Shown in pieces: positions 43,250 to 52,676 of a stretch of DNA of 64,000 bases. Position numbers and translations under genes: made by a program. Under the pieces are notes generated by a model. It did not search any database and had not been told where the DNA came from. It saw only the letters and a list, made by a program, of their open reading frames with translations. The stretch is from Flavobacterium akiainvivens (GTDB lineage: Bacteria > Bacteroidota > Bacteroidia > Flavobacteriales > Flavobacteriaceae): NCBI RefSeq assembly GCF_001278115.1, contig NZ_LIYD01000005.1, positions 852,924 to 916,923 of the forward strand, given 5' to 3'. The first letter of the stretch is position 1, and each line of letters opens with the position of its first letter.

Positions 43250-43996
43250 ATGAACATTGAAAATATTCAACTATACCAACTAAATGATGAAAAGGAGGAT
43301 AGATTGTGGAAGACCGCAATATTCATTTTCGATTCATCTGCACTATTAGATTTTTATTATCTCCCTAAGAAAACCAGACAAAAAATTTATACAGAGACAT
43401 TCACTCATCTTTCGAATAGACTTTGGGTTCCGGCTCATGTTGAATTTGAATTTTTAAAAAACAGGGAAAATATTATCTCAAAACCAATTTCTGAACGGTA
43501 TGACCCTTTAAAAACACAGGTTGGGAATATTAAACCTATGTTTAGTAAGGAGGTTCAAAAGCGTATTGAAGATATAGCTAGAGAAACAGTAAAAGATGAT
43601 AAGAAAAGTATGCAAGCTTTAGTAATGACAGCAGTTGGAGGGCCAGAAGTACTTCAATTGCAATCGGTACCATGTCCCACTATTCAACATCCGAACGAGA
43701 TTTTAGTACGTGTTATGGCAGCTGGTGTCAACTCTGCTGATCACAGGGTAAGAAAGCGCTTGCCTCCTTCGACCGATTGGATGTTACCTCCTGAGGGAGT
43801 AATTGTTGGACTAGGCAAAACCCTTAAAAAAATATTTAAAGAAAGAGTTGAAAAAGCTCAAAATTTTTTTGACAATAACATTGAATTTTATAGATACTAC
43901 CGTACCAATAATTCTTTTCTTGACTATGTTCAAATAAAGACAAACAAGGTAAAAGCAGTGAAATGTTTTCCCATATCAGGTTACCTGCCTACATAA
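43250..43996 (+). pseudogene. chimeric ORF: PIN-like N terminus + quinone oxidoreductase N terminus + RteC fragment
   Basis: A 248-residue frame made of three pieces. Residues 1-117 look like a PIN-domain start (AIFIFDSSALLDFYYLPKKT, with the Asp; PIN_8/DUF4935-like), truncated. Residues 118-192 (SMQALVMTAVGGPEVLQLQS ... PSTDWMLPPEGVIVGLG) are the start of a quinone oxidoreductase nearly identical to 30012-31034. Residues about 193-228 (KTLKKIFKERVEKAQ, FYRYYRTNNSFLD) match the middle of RteC. The junction lies in a shared gaaaagtatgcaagcttt. It is unlikely to be functional. Confidence 0.75.
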
Positions 43997-44013
43997 GGTA
44001 TTGATTAACATAT

Positions 44014-44055
44014 TTAAACTGTTTTTTCACTTTGTTAAGTGAAAAAACAGTTTAA
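44014..44055. terminator. bidirectional terminator (perfect 19-bp stem)
   Basis: Arms TTAAACTGTTTTTTCACTT and AAGTGAAAAAACAGTTTAA are perfectly complementary around a TGTT loop. It lies between the end of the chimeric ORF and the convergent AhpD-like gene and has T-runs on both strands. Confidence 0.88.
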
Positions 44056-44086
44056 TGCCATCATTCGTTGTAACTCTTCGTGCGAT

Positions 44087-44539
44087 CTATTCCCATTCCG
44101 CAGTGAGTTGCCGCGTTGCAACATTAATACGGGTAAACATATTCATAACAGAAATAAAAAGAACCAGAGCAGCCTGTTCTTTTATACTAAAATAGCTTCC
44201 CACCTTGTCCCAAAGCTCGTCCGAAACAGAATCGTATTTGTTTTCAAGCTTCGTTATTGCTTCGGTAAGCTCTAGTGCAACATTTTCAGATTGAGAAAAT
44301 ATCTGTCCGTTTTTCCAAGACGATACATGTTCAATGCGATCTCTCGATACCGGATTGCCCTTGGCTTTTACGATCGCTTCGCCAATGCACAGTTCACAAT
44401 TGTTTAGTTGTCCCACTCGCAAGCCAACGTATTCAAGTAGTTCAAAAGATATTCCGCTTTGGTATATCGAACTCATTATGTTTTGGATGGCGGGATTTAT
44501 ACCCAAAACCATTGCTGGATTTTTCATTCTTGATTCCAT
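44087..44539 (-). CDS. carboxymuconolactone decarboxylase/AhpD-like protein
   Basis: A 150-residue protein from the ATG at 44539 (MESRMKNPAMVLGINPAIQN). The redox motif is NNCELCIGEAIVKAKGN (CxxC with the later helix), as in AhpD-type peroxidase-reductase proteins. It likely acts in peroxide or organic-hydroperoxide defence. It is downstream of the Crp-like regulator on the same strand (72 bp), suggesting control by it. Confidence 0.83.
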   Translation of the reverse strand: MESRMKNPAMVLGINPAIQNIMSSIYQSGISFELLEYVGLRVGQLNNCELCIGEAIVKAKGNPVSRDRIEHVSSWKNGQIFSQSENVALELTEAITKLENKYDSVSDELWDKVGSYFSIKEQAALVLFISVMNMFTRINVATRQLTAEWE

Positions 44540-44611
44540 GTTTATCTTTATTTTGTTATAGTACAAAGATATTTTGGATGCGAGAGAAATCTTTTTACAA
44601 ATGATAAAAAA

Positions 44612-45175
44612 TCATTTGGCGGCTCTGATTCTACTTAGGGTAACCTGAGTAATGCCCAAATAATTTGCTAGGTCACCAAGGCTTATGCGCTGAAGTAGCT
44701 CATTGTTTTCCCTAATGAAATTATTATAGCGGTCTGTCCCGTTTTCTTCAAGCATTTCACTAATTCTCTTCATCATATTTAAAGTAGCAAACGAAAACAT
44801 TTTGCTAAAGAGCGCCTCTATGGGGTGGTGTTTTTTGCAAAGTTCCATAACATCCTTTTTACTGATGCAGCAAACAGTAGTTTCTTCTAAAGCTGTGATC
44901 ATGTATCTGGAGGGTTTTTCCGTCAGGTAGCTGCTTATTTCAGTGAACATCATTTTCTCTTTGAAAAAGGTCATTATAAACTCCTTTTCCTCTTTGTAAA
45001 AATGAGACTTTGTAAGTCCTGATTTTATGAAATAATAATTTCTGCAAACTTGATCTGCTTTTAAGATGAATGTCCCTTTCGGATATGTCTTTATTTCCAA
45101 TGCTTCAAGAAAATCTTCATTTGCATCAATACTCAATGATGAAATTTGATTTATGAATTCTAAAATATCTTTCAT
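44612..45175 (-). CDS. Crp/Fnr family transcriptional regulator
   Basis: A 187-residue protein: a cyclic-nucleotide-binding-like beta roll (YPKGTFILKADQVCRNYYFI, EFIMTFFKEKMMFTEISSYL) and a C-terminal HTH (RISLGDLANYLGITQVTLSR IRAAK). The strict cAMP ligand residues are not evident, and the length is shorter than classic Crp, as usual in Bacteroidota. It is next to the AhpD-like gene it may control. Confidence 0.88.
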   Translation of the reverse strand: MKDILEFINQISSLSIDANEDFLEALEIKTYPKGTFILKADQVCRNYYFIKSGLTKSHFYKEEKEFIMTFFKEKMMFTEISSYLTEKPSRYMITALEETTVCCISKKDVMELCKKHHPIEALFSKMFSFATLNMMKRISEMLEENGTDRYNNFIRENNELLQRISLGDLANYLGITQVTLSRIRAAK

Positions 45176-45293
45176 TTATGATGAATAATTGTTAGGTATT
45201 AAAAGTTGTAGCAGTTTTTATATTCCAATTAACCTATGCGGGTATCTTTAAAATTCGCAAAGTTAATATTGTGGGGAGGGTACACGTTTGTTA

Positions 45294-46061
45294 TTAAATG
45301 AATTTATTAGTTCGAAAGCCTTTAGTTAATAAAGCAATGATTAATGCCAAACCTGTAATTAATAGTGCCACCATACGCATGTCAAAATAGGAGCCATTCA
45401 CTGGAAATAATTGCCATGCCAGATTAAGTGTCATATGGAAAAGTGTCATGCCAAAAACACTTTTTCCAGTCTTGTAAAACAGCCATACCATAATAACACG
45501 TGCACTTACAGTATATAAGGTCCACCAACTGATCCACAAAAATGACCTGTGAACCTGTATCAAAGGTATCCAATGCCATGCCGCCCAAACACATCCCAAA
45601 AGAAACCCTGTTCCTAAAATCCCCAATCTCATCTGCAATGGTTCAGTAACATATCCAGACCATCCTAGCTCTTCACTCAATCCAGCAGCAAAAAAGGTAA
45701 TTGCCAAGAGGATAATAGAGGTGGCCTGAAACTTGGGGATTGGAAGATCAACTCCATTGATGCGCATAATCAAATAAGATAACACAACGAGCGATGGATA
45801 TAAGAAAAGCAGTGGTATATACCATACTTTGTTTTTTATACATCCAAAATCAAATGCCTTTCCTAAAAGCTGCCGTATCCCAGTCCATCCTTCTCGTTGG
45901 TAGACAAGTATAATCGAGGCTAGCGTAGGTGACACAATAGCAAGGGCCGAAAGCGGAAGGCCTGGCAAGAATTGCGTTGAGGTATTGTACTGTAGAATCC
46001 AGAACGGGACAGATAGCACGAAGGTTAAAATAAAAAATTGTAAAGGTTGTCTAGAGGTCAT
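45294..46061 (-). CDS. CPBP family intramembrane metalloprotease
   Basis: A 255-residue membrane protein with about seven hydrophobic segments. The ABI/CPBP signature is present: AAGLSEELGWSGYVTEPLQM (EE pair), WAAWHWIPL (His) and FGMTLFHMTLNLAW (second His). Members are prenyl-protein proteases or immunity/bacteriocin-processing factors. No partner is evident in this neighbourhood. Monocistronic, with gaps on both sides. Confidence 0.88.
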   Translation of the reverse strand: MTSRQPLQFFILTFVLSVPFWILQYNTSTQFLPGLPLSALAIVSPTLASIILVYQREGWTGIRQLLGKAFDFGCIKNKVWYIPLLFLYPSLVVLSYLIMRINGVDLPIPKFQATSIILLAITFFAAGLSEELGWSGYVTEPLQMRLGILGTGFLLGCVWAAWHWIPLIQVHRSFLWISWWTLYTVSARVIMVWLFYKTGKSVFGMTLFHMTLNLAWQLFPVNGSYFDMRMVALLITGLALIIALLTKGFRTNKFI

Positions 46062-46345
46062 TTTGTTTATTTGTACTAAATCATTTTATTGTACACGAAT
46101 CTTAAAATTTGTCACATAGGACTGGATGTATTATAGCCGAGTTCAGTACTTCAAGCCAATCTATTTTTGTTGGCTAATTTAATTCTCTTAAGATTTAAAA
46201 TCGGAGTAGGTGAAATTTACTCTACTATTTTCGAATCTTCCTTGCCTATTAAGTTATCCGTGCTCCGATTTCAAGATTGGATAAGTAGCGACACCGTATA
46301 CATTAATTTGAAAGTATCGTTTATTCTAGTTGTTCGTTTGTTTTA

Positions 46346-46732
46346 TCAATTAGCTATTTTTACATTTGGCTCTTTATCCTCTTTCAGATATAAAGCAATA
46401 AATATCATCGGTTCTTCTTTTGATATATTGTCGAAATGCAAAATATTTACGTTTTTAGGTTCGTAAAACGAATCTCCTTCTTTTAGAATTATAGCATTTT
46501 GACCTTCTATTTGGAAGAGAACGCTTCCCGATTTAATATAGCCAACAACTGGGCAAGGATGTAAATGTTTTGGTGCGGTTTGGCCCGCAGGAAAAGTAAT
46601 TTCTTGTATTTCTACTGTCTTAACTTTTTGGTCAACTATTGCCGGAAGTAAGTCTTTTCGGATAATTTTGGTCTGTTGAGCCAAGAGATTTGAAAGCGTT
46701 AGTGAAAGAATTAATGTCGAAACTATTTTCAT
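46346..46732 (-). CDS. secreted cupin domain protein
   Basis: A 128-residue protein with a signal peptide (residues 1-18, cut near LLAQQ) and a single cupin barrel: VEIQEITFPAGQTAPKHLHP with metal-ligand His residues, then VVGYIKSGSVLFQIEGQN and FYEPKNVNILHFDN. A small-molecule binding or isomerase role is likely. Alone between AT-rich gaps; 188 bp on its right show no gene. Confidence 0.85.
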   Translation of the reverse strand: MKIVSTLILSLTLSNLLAQQTKIIRKDLLPAIVDQKVKTVEIQEITFPAGQTAPKHLHPCPVVGYIKSGSVLFQIEGQNAIILKEGDSFYEPKNVNILHFDNISKEEPMIFIALYLKEDKEPNVKIAN

Positions 46733-46920
46733 ATTAAATATTTTTTATTATTTTATGAAGCAATATACGTATTATTGACTTTAGTTATTGTATGGTGTTT
46801 TAACATGCTTGTAAGAGTTGTTGGTGACGTGAAACCTATCTTATATCCTTTGACAAATGCTTTGTAATAATTCCTGTGTCTGGATGTCCGGTTGATATAG
46901 TGATTTTTTTATTACATCAA

Positions 46921-47643
46921 CTACCTACTCAAAATCTTTTTAGTTACGAATTCATCGAAGAAGAAATCCCTGTAGATATTTCCGATAGGGATTTCGTTAG
47001 TGCCAATATATACCGTATTATTATCTACAGAATCGATATGTTTAGCATTAATGATATAGGATTTACTTACTCGCACAAAAAAATCTCTTGGCAATTGCTC
47101 GTGCATGGTTTTGATATTCATTGCAGTAATTACTTTCTGGTTTTCAGTATGCATCACAACATAATCTTTCAAACCCTGGATAAAAAGAATGTCTTTGAAA
47201 TAGACTTTAAAAATTCTTCGTTCTGCTTTCACAAAGAAAAAATCGTCCGTTACCTGCTCAATATTATTGTTAGCATAATCCGCTATGAACAATTTGGAGT
47301 AGGTGTATGCTTTTTCAACAGCCTTTTGAAAACGCTGTAATTTTATGGGTTTTATCAAGTAGTCAATCGCATCTACTTCATAGCTATCGGTAGCAAATTC
47401 GGGATAGGCAGTTGTAAAAACTACAAATGTTTCTTTCTGAATGGTTCGTGCAAATTCGATTCCGTTTATTCCCGCCATTTTTATATCCAGGAAGATTAAC
47501 TCAACTATATTGTTTTCTATAAAATTTTTAGCGGTTTCTGGGCTGTTAAACGAACCGATCAAAAATAGATTATTAGTTTTGTTGATCAACATTTCTACGG
47601 CTTCTCTTGCCAGCGGTTCATCATCTATAATAATACATCTCAT
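46921..47643 (-). CDS. LytTR family response regulator
   Basis: A 240-residue two-domain regulator. Receiver: MRCIIIDDEPLAREAVEMLI, the acceptor Asp in LIFLDIKMAGINGIEF, TAYPEFATDSYE and the Lys in DYLIKPIKLQRF. The C-terminal LytTR DNA-binding domain: FFFVKAERRIFKVYFKDILF and FVRVSKSYIINAKHID. It is cotranscribed with the histidine kinase 36 bp upstream. Probable targets are the TTTGGTATAA promoters at 48852 and 53789. Confidence 0.95.
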   Translation of the reverse strand: MRCIIIDDEPLAREAVEMLINKTNNLFLIGSFNSPETAKNFIENNIVELIFLDIKMAGINGIEFARTIQKETFVVFTTAYPEFATDSYEVDAIDYLIKPIKLQRFQKAVEKAYTYSKLFIADYANNNIEQVTDDFFFVKAERRIFKVYFKDILFIQGLKDYVVMHTENQKVITAMNIKTMHEQLPRDFFVRVSKSYIINAKHIDSVDNNTVYIGTNEIPIGNIYRDFFFDEFVTKKILSR

Positions 47644-47679
47644 TATTTCACATTTTTTACTACATATTAAACGCCATTG

Positions 47680-48687
47680 TTATATTTTTATTAATAGAAC
47701 TACACAATAATATTCAGAACTATCTTCGATGGCTAAACGATGTTTTTCGGGGAACAAAAGCTCAAGCCTTCGTTTGATATTCGTTAATCCCAAGCCGCCA
47801 GTACTACTAATGAATTTCTGCACAGGTTTGGAATTGATGCATTTAAAGAAAAGCTCGCCCTTTCTAACATGGAAATACAGGTTTACATAAGATGATTTTG
47901 TTGGATCGTTATTGTGCTTTATAGCATTCTCCACAAACGAGATGAACAACAATGGAGGAACTTGGACACCGCTCAAATCTCCCTCTTTTGAAATCAGGAA
48001 ATCGAAATTATCCCGCCTTACTTTTTCAAGATTTAAAAGGTCTTCTAAAAAATGAATATCGGAAGTCAAGAACACGTTATCTCTTGCGCTGTCGTAAAGT
48101 TGATAGCGTAGTAAATCGCTTAACCTCATTAGAACCTGTGAAGCCTTTTCCGGGTCTTTTTGGGTTAGAACATTTGCATTGTTGAGCATATTGAACAAAA
48201 AATGTGGGTTGATCTGGTTTTTTAGTTGTTCCAATTCCACATACGTTTTTGACTGTTCCAACTCGTAGATCAGTTGCTTATCCACCATTCCTTTTTGAAA
48301 CAGCTTTATAGAAGATGAAGCCGCGAACAACAGCACGGTAAGGAAGGAAACAAGTGGAATATTTATTCCATTTGTTTTATCAAAGGGATTGAAAAAAGAG
48401 CCACATATAACCACGGTCAAAAGGATGCCGATCACAGATAAGCAGTATTCAATATTCTTATTTTTGAACAAAAATTTTGGCACCAACAGGTACATGTTTA
48501 TATAGAACAATATTATAAAATAGAGGAATATTATAATTGGGTTATCAATTACTGAACCGCTGTTGAACAATACCGCGCCGATAAGGCCAATAAACAGCAA
48601 ATGTCTGAATACCCGGTACCCAGGTGAAATCAGAAAACGGAAAAATATGTTTTCATTTATAAACTGTTGATGGGAAGAAGTATTCAT
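47680..48687 (-). CDS. LytS-type sensor histidine kinase
   Basis: A 335-residue kinase. Four membrane segments in the first 130 residues (about 29-50, 52-70, 82-100, 110-125), then the His_kinase motif LEQLKNQINPHFLFNMLNNA (phosphoacceptor His), and an ATP-binding end with VENAIKHNNDP and GGLGLTNIKRRLELLF. It signals to the adjacent LytTR regulator. Divergent from the TolC-like operon across 248 bp. Confidence 0.95.
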   Translation of the reverse strand: MNTSSHQQFINENIFFRFLISPGYRVFRHLLFIGLIGAVLFNSGSVIDNPIIIFLYFIILFYINMYLLVPKFLFKNKNIEYCLSVIGILLTVVICGSFFNPFDKTNGINIPLVSFLTVLLFAASSSIKLFQKGMVDKQLIYELEQSKTYVELEQLKNQINPHFLFNMLNNANVLTQKDPEKASQVLMRLSDLLRYQLYDSARDNVFLTSDIHFLEDLLNLEKVRRDNFDFLISKEGDLSGVQVPPLLFISFVENAIKHNNDPTKSSYVNLYFHVRKGELFFKCINSKPVQKFISSTGGLGLTNIKRRLELLFPEKHRLAIEDSSEYYCVVLLIKI

Positions 48688-48731
48688 ATTGAAATTTATA
48701 CTATAAACTTATACATAATATTGTCTCAATG

Positions 48732-48771
48732 ACTTCTTTTTATACGAAACTGCCTCTTTTTTATACAAAAG
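48732..48771 (-). promoter_or_regulatory. LytTR-linked site upstream of the histidine kinase
   Basis: On the minus strand TTTTGTATAAAAAAGAGGCAG then TTTCGTATAAAAAG: two TATAAAAA units about 21 bp apart, sharing AAAAAGAGGCAGTT with the TonB receptor promoter (53800-53815). This suggests autoregulation by the LytTR protein. Confidence 0.5.
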
Positions 48772-48836
48772 TAAGAAGTTATTAAAAACGCTTAGTATGA
48801 GAAATATATTTTAGTAGTGCCCATATATACTTTGCT

Positions 48837-48900
48837 ATAAAAGATATAGAGTTTGGTATAATTCCAAAAAAGGTAGATATCCCAAAGGGTAGTTTTACAT
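48837..48900 (+). promoter_or_regulatory. shared promoter of the TolC/adaptor/ABC operon
   Basis: TTTGGTATAATT (48852-48863) followed by AAAAAAGG and, closer to the gene, a CATCCAAAATTA motif. The stretch from about 48811 to the start at 48936 is nearly the same as 53750-53870 before the TonB receptor, including the TTTAAGATG / ATAAGATG start. This supports the start chosen for the TolC-like gene. Confidence 0.6.
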
Positions 48901-48935
48901 CCAAAATTATGATCGGTAATCGATTTTTATTTAAG

Positions 48936-50297
48936 ATGAAAAATAATACACCACAAAGAATATTTTCTACTGCAACAGAACCTAAAAAACATCTTATTTG
49001 CATTTTAGCTCTATCTTTATTTTTCCTGAATATTTGCCGGGCTCAACATAACGAATTTCACTCGGTTGACTCCTTGTTTTCCTATGTGTCTTCTAAAAGT
49101 ATTACGCTGCAATCGGATGAAATACGCATTGGACAGGCAAAAAAGGCCCGCCTGGCTGCTATCTTAAGTGTTCCAGACATGTCAGGTAATTTATCCTTTA
49201 ATTACACGAATAACACGAAGTTACCCGTCAATTTATTCCCTGCTTCAGTTTTCGGTGGGCAGGATGGCACATTCGTGCCTATCCAGACTGGTATCCCTTT
49301 TGTGAGTACTGGCAATGAGAATATTGATGTAAAGTTGATAAACCTTAAGGGCTGGGAGAACCTGAAACTTTCTAAACTAAACATCCAAAAAAGTATTGCC
49401 GATAAAAAACTTACAGTTAAGATACTGTATGAAGATATTGCGTCCACGTATTATAATATCGTATCGCTACAGCAACAATTGTCAAGCACTGAAAAAAACC
49501 TGCAATCAGCGGAGAATCTACTACAGATAACTACAAATAAATATGCCGGGGGTCTTATAAAGCAGCAGGACGTGAATGAGGCCAAGATCTCTTCTCTTGA
49601 TACTAGGGAAAATTACAACCAGATTAAATACCAGATCCAACAGCAATACCTTGTCTTGAAAATACTTTGTGACTTTCCCGAAGACGAACAAATTACCATA
49701 CAAGACCTGCAGGATAGCTTGTTTTCTGAAAAAGTAAAGGTTGGACTGAGCAGGGTAGGTATCGAAAACAGTGAGCTAAAAGAAAGTGTGGCGCTTTCCA
49801 ATTACCGGCAGCAAAAATATGCGCTGTACCCCACTTTGTCATTTTTCCAAAGCTATACTACCCAACAGAACAACACACGAAGTAGGTTATTTGACAGTAA
49901 CGTAGACTGGATTAACAGCAGCTACATCGGGCTAAAGTTGAGCATCCCAATCCCATCTTCCTCAACCATGAGGCAGATTTCGGAAGCAAACCATAACTAT
50001 TTGTTGGCGCAGAAGGATACTGAACAGCAGAAAATCAAGGCCGGTATTGAACAGCGTCAGTTGGAAATTGACTATTATAAGGCCTTGAGCCAAATTTCGT
50101 CTTATGGAGAGGTCGCTCAGCTGAGGAAAGAAAACTACGAAAAGAATCTTAGCCTATACCAAGAAGGGCTTATTGAATTGCAAAAGGTACTGAACAGTTA
50201 TGATGATATGGTAAATAGTATTTATAACCTGGTTTCGGCTCAGGTATCAGCATCAGCCGCAAAAACAAAAATTCATATTAATAATACCATAAGATGA
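48936..50297 (+). CDS. TolC family outer-membrane efflux protein
   Basis: About 453 residues from the ATG at 48936, which aligns with the receptor start in the shared promoter; an ATG at 48909 is nine codons earlier. Signal segment HLICILALSLFFLNICRAQ. The helical body has TolC repeats (TVKILYEDIASTYYNIVSLQ, NLSLYQEGLIELQKVLNSYD). Forms the outer-membrane tunnel for the adaptor and ABC genes that follow (4-nt overlap with the adaptor). Confidence 0.9.
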   Translation: MKNNTPQRIFSTATEPKKHLICILALSLFFLNICRAQHNEFHSVDSLFSYVSSKSITLQSDEIRIGQAKKARLAAILSVPDMSGNLSFNYTNNTKLPVNLFPASVFGGQDGTFVPIQTGIPFVSTGNENIDVKLINLKGWENLKLSKLNIQKSIADKKLTVKILYEDIASTYYNIVSLQQQLSSTEKNLQSAENLLQITTNKYAGGLIKQQDVNEAKISSLDTRENYNQIKYQIQQQYLVLKILCDFPEDEQITIQDLQDSLFSEKVKVGLSRVGIENSELKESVALSNYRQQKYALYPTLSFFQSYTTQQNNTRSRLFDSNVDWINSSYIGLKLSIPIPSSSTMRQISEANHNYLLAQKDTEQQKIKAGIEQRQLEIDYYKALSQISSYGEVAQLRKENYEKNLSLYQEGLIELQKVLNSYDDMVNSIYNLVSAQVSASAAKTKIHINNTIR

Positions 50298-51430
50298 AAA
50301 ATTACTCAATAAAAATGGCAATAGCCATTCTTTGTTCAATGTCTTTTTTTTCATGTGGAAGGAAGACCCAAGAAACGAAACCAATACGGAAAGACGTGAC
50401 CGAAACGGTATTTGCATCGGGCATGCTGGAGGCTGGGCAGTCCTATAATCTGGCAGCAGAATCGGACGGTTACCTTGTTGCAGTTAATTTTAAAGAAGGA
50501 ACTGTTGTTCATTTGGGCACTGTTCTTGCCGTAATTAATAATCTTGAATCTAAATTCAACCAGCAGAGTGCAAACAGCCTGTACATCATAGCAAAGAGCA
50601 ACACCCATACCGGTGCTCCGGTCCTACAGCAAGCACAAAATACCATAGAAGCGACCAAGGCTAAAATGGAACTGAACCTGTTCAATCTGACACGATACCA
50701 GAAACTTTGGGCCAGCAATAGTGTCGCGAAAGTAGATCTTGATAATGCAGAATTACAGTACATTACTTCTAAAGAGGACTTTGAAAGCGCCCTCGAAAAT
50801 TACCGAAGGCTGCGACAGGAAGCTGAGCAGGAACGGATAAATACACATGCCACGAAAGAAATAAATGACCTTATGAGTGCCCATAACCTCGTTAACGCCA
50901 TAGGTGAAGGAAAAGTGCTTAAAGTATTCAAGAAAAAAGGAGATTATGTGAAACGCGGCGAAACAATAGCGTTAATCGGCAATCCCAACACCATCTACGC
51001 CAAGGTTAACGTAGATGAAGCGAACATTTCCAAAGTAAAAGAAGGACAGGTAGCACACATACAGCTTAACACCCGAAAAAATAAAATCTACAAAGCCACG
51101 GTAAAAGAAATCTACCCGGCATTTGACGAGGAAAGCCAATCGTTCATCTGCAAACTTGCATTTACTGAGACAATCGATTTTACGATTGTGAATACACAAT
51201 TACAAAGCAATATTGTCGTAGGAGTAACCAAGAATGCGCTATTAATTCCACGTAATTATATTAACTATAGCGGTTATGTTCAAGTAAAAGGTGAAAAGAA
51301 CAGGATAAAGGTCGAGACAAAATTTGTTAGCAGTCAATGGGTTCAGGTCTTAAAAGGCATAAGCGACGACACAATATTGGTAACGGAAGATCTGTCGAAG
51401 AATAAACAAACTGAAGGAAAACCACAATGA
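50294..51430 (+). CDS. periplasmic adaptor (membrane fusion) lipoprotein
   Basis: A 378-residue protein with a lipoprotein signal (IAILCSMSFFSCGRK, Cys about residue 21), beta-lipoyl halves (VFASGMLEAGQSYNLAAESD and GEGKVLKVFKKKGDYVKRGE), a coiled coil (residues 95-190) and a beta-barrel end. This is the HlyD/MacA type adaptor. It overlaps the TolC stop by 4 nt and is 6 bp before the permease, so the four genes are one operon. Confidence 0.92.
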   Translation: MKNYSIKMAIAILCSMSFFSCGRKTQETKPIRKDVTETVFASGMLEAGQSYNLAAESDGYLVAVNFKEGTVVHLGTVLAVINNLESKFNQQSANSLYIIAKSNTHTGAPVLQQAQNTIEATKAKMELNLFNLTRYQKLWASNSVAKVDLDNAELQYITSKEDFESALENYRRLRQEAEQERINTHATKEINDLMSAHNLVNAIGEGKVLKVFKKKGDYVKRGETIALIGNPNTIYAKVNVDEANISKVKEGQVAHIQLNTRKNKIYKATVKEIYPAFDEESQSFICKLAFTETIDFTIVNTQLQSNIVVGVTKNALLIPRNYINYSGYVQVKGEKNRIKVETKFVSSQWVQVLKGISDDTILVTEDLSKNKQTEGKPQ

Positions 51431-51436
51431 TAGACT

Positions 51437-52672
51437 ATGAAAAAGAATATAAATATAGATATCGCCTTAACACATATCGTTACCAGGAGAAGACAAACCT
51501 TAATAGCGATACTTGGCGTAACATTAGGATTGAGTATCTACCTGTTTATTAACTCCCTTGTTTCAGGATTTACAAACTTTTCAAGAGAAGAGATGTTTAA
51601 GAGCAGCCCACATATTAAAATTTATCACGACGATGAGATAAGCATCCCGCTCATATTTCCGAAAGATTCGACTGAAATTGTCGCAATTATAAATCCTCAA
51701 ATAACAACCCTTTCGAAAAAGATTGTCGATCCCGAAGCGCTCCTGAAACGTATAAAACAAGAACCTTATGTGGTTAACGCGATTGAGCAGGTCAGCTTTG
51801 ATCTATTTTATAATCGCGGGCAGGCACAGATTAATGGTTTCGGCAGCGGTGTTGATATATTTGAATATGATGCCATGTTCAAAACAGGAAAGACCCTTGT
51901 TGCAGGAAGGCTTGAAGACTTGCAAAATAATCTCAATGCCATAATTATCGGTAGTGGCATAGCCGAAAAGCTTAACTTGGCGATTGATGATAACCTTACG
52001 GTTACCTCTTCGTTCGGCGTTGTAAAAAGGATGAAGATAGTAGGCATTTTCACTAGTGGATTAACTGCGACAGACAATTCAAAATCCTATGTCAATATAT
52101 CCACAGCCCAACAATTTGTAAAGAAGGGATCGTCCTTTGTCAATGATATATACATTAACATCCCAGATCCTGATAAAAGTGACATCTATGGGGCAAGGTT
52201 GAGGCAGCTTACCACATACACGGTGGAGGACTGGAAAACCACCAATGCAGACGCGCTTTCATCAAACAGGACAAGGAATGCATTAATGAACGCAATTTCA
52301 CTTTCCATATTGATTGTTGCCGCTTTTGGTATTTACAATATCTTAAGTTCCACGATTTCACAAAAAATAAATGACATTGCTATTTTAAAAGCCATCGGTT
52401 TTTCAGGAAGCAATGTGGTATGGATATTCCTAATTGAAGCAATCTTTATGGGACTAGTCGGAATTTTTATAGGTTTAATTGCTGGTGGGATATTTATTGC
52501 TATTATGTCTAATGTATATATGGGAGGCCACATAGGGTATTTCCCCATCAAGTTCGAGGGCGGACTATTTGCCAGCAGTTCGGCACTTGGTTTATTCATA
52601 ACAATATGTGCAGGCTATTTTCCGGCAAAGAAAGCTGCGGATGTTGATCCTGTGGAAATTTTTAGAAAATAA
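51437..52672 (+). CDS. ABC transporter permease (MacB/FtsX family)
   Basis: A 411-residue permease: one N-terminal membrane segment (LIAILGVTLGLSIYLFINSL), a large periplasmic domain with IEQVSFDLFYNRGQAQINGF and ITSSFG-like strands, then three C-terminal membrane helices (ISLSILIVAAFGIYNILSST, VWIFLIEAIFMGLVGIFIGL, ALGLFITICAGYFPAKKAAD). This is the MacB-type fold with FtsX core, acting as a mechanotransmission exporter of peptides or lipoproteins. Confidence 0.9.
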   Translation: MKKNINIDIALTHIVTRRRQTLIAILGVTLGLSIYLFINSLVSGFTNFSREEMFKSSPHIKIYHDDEISIPLIFPKDSTEIVAIINPQITTLSKKIVDPEALLKRIKQEPYVVNAIEQVSFDLFYNRGQAQINGFGSGVDIFEYDAMFKTGKTLVAGRLEDLQNNLNAIIIGSGIAEKLNLAIDDNLTVTSSFGVVKRMKIVGIFTSGLTATDNSKSYVNISTAQQFVKKGSSFVNDIYINIPDPDKSDIYGARLRQLTTYTVEDWKTTNADALSSNRTRNALMNAISLSILIVAAFGIYNILSSTISQKINDIAILKAIGFSGSNVVWIFLIEAIFMGLVGIFIGLIAGGIFIAIMSNVYMGGHIGYFPIKFEGGLFASSSALGLFITICAGYFPAKKAADVDPVEIFRK

Positions 52673-52676
52673 TAGC

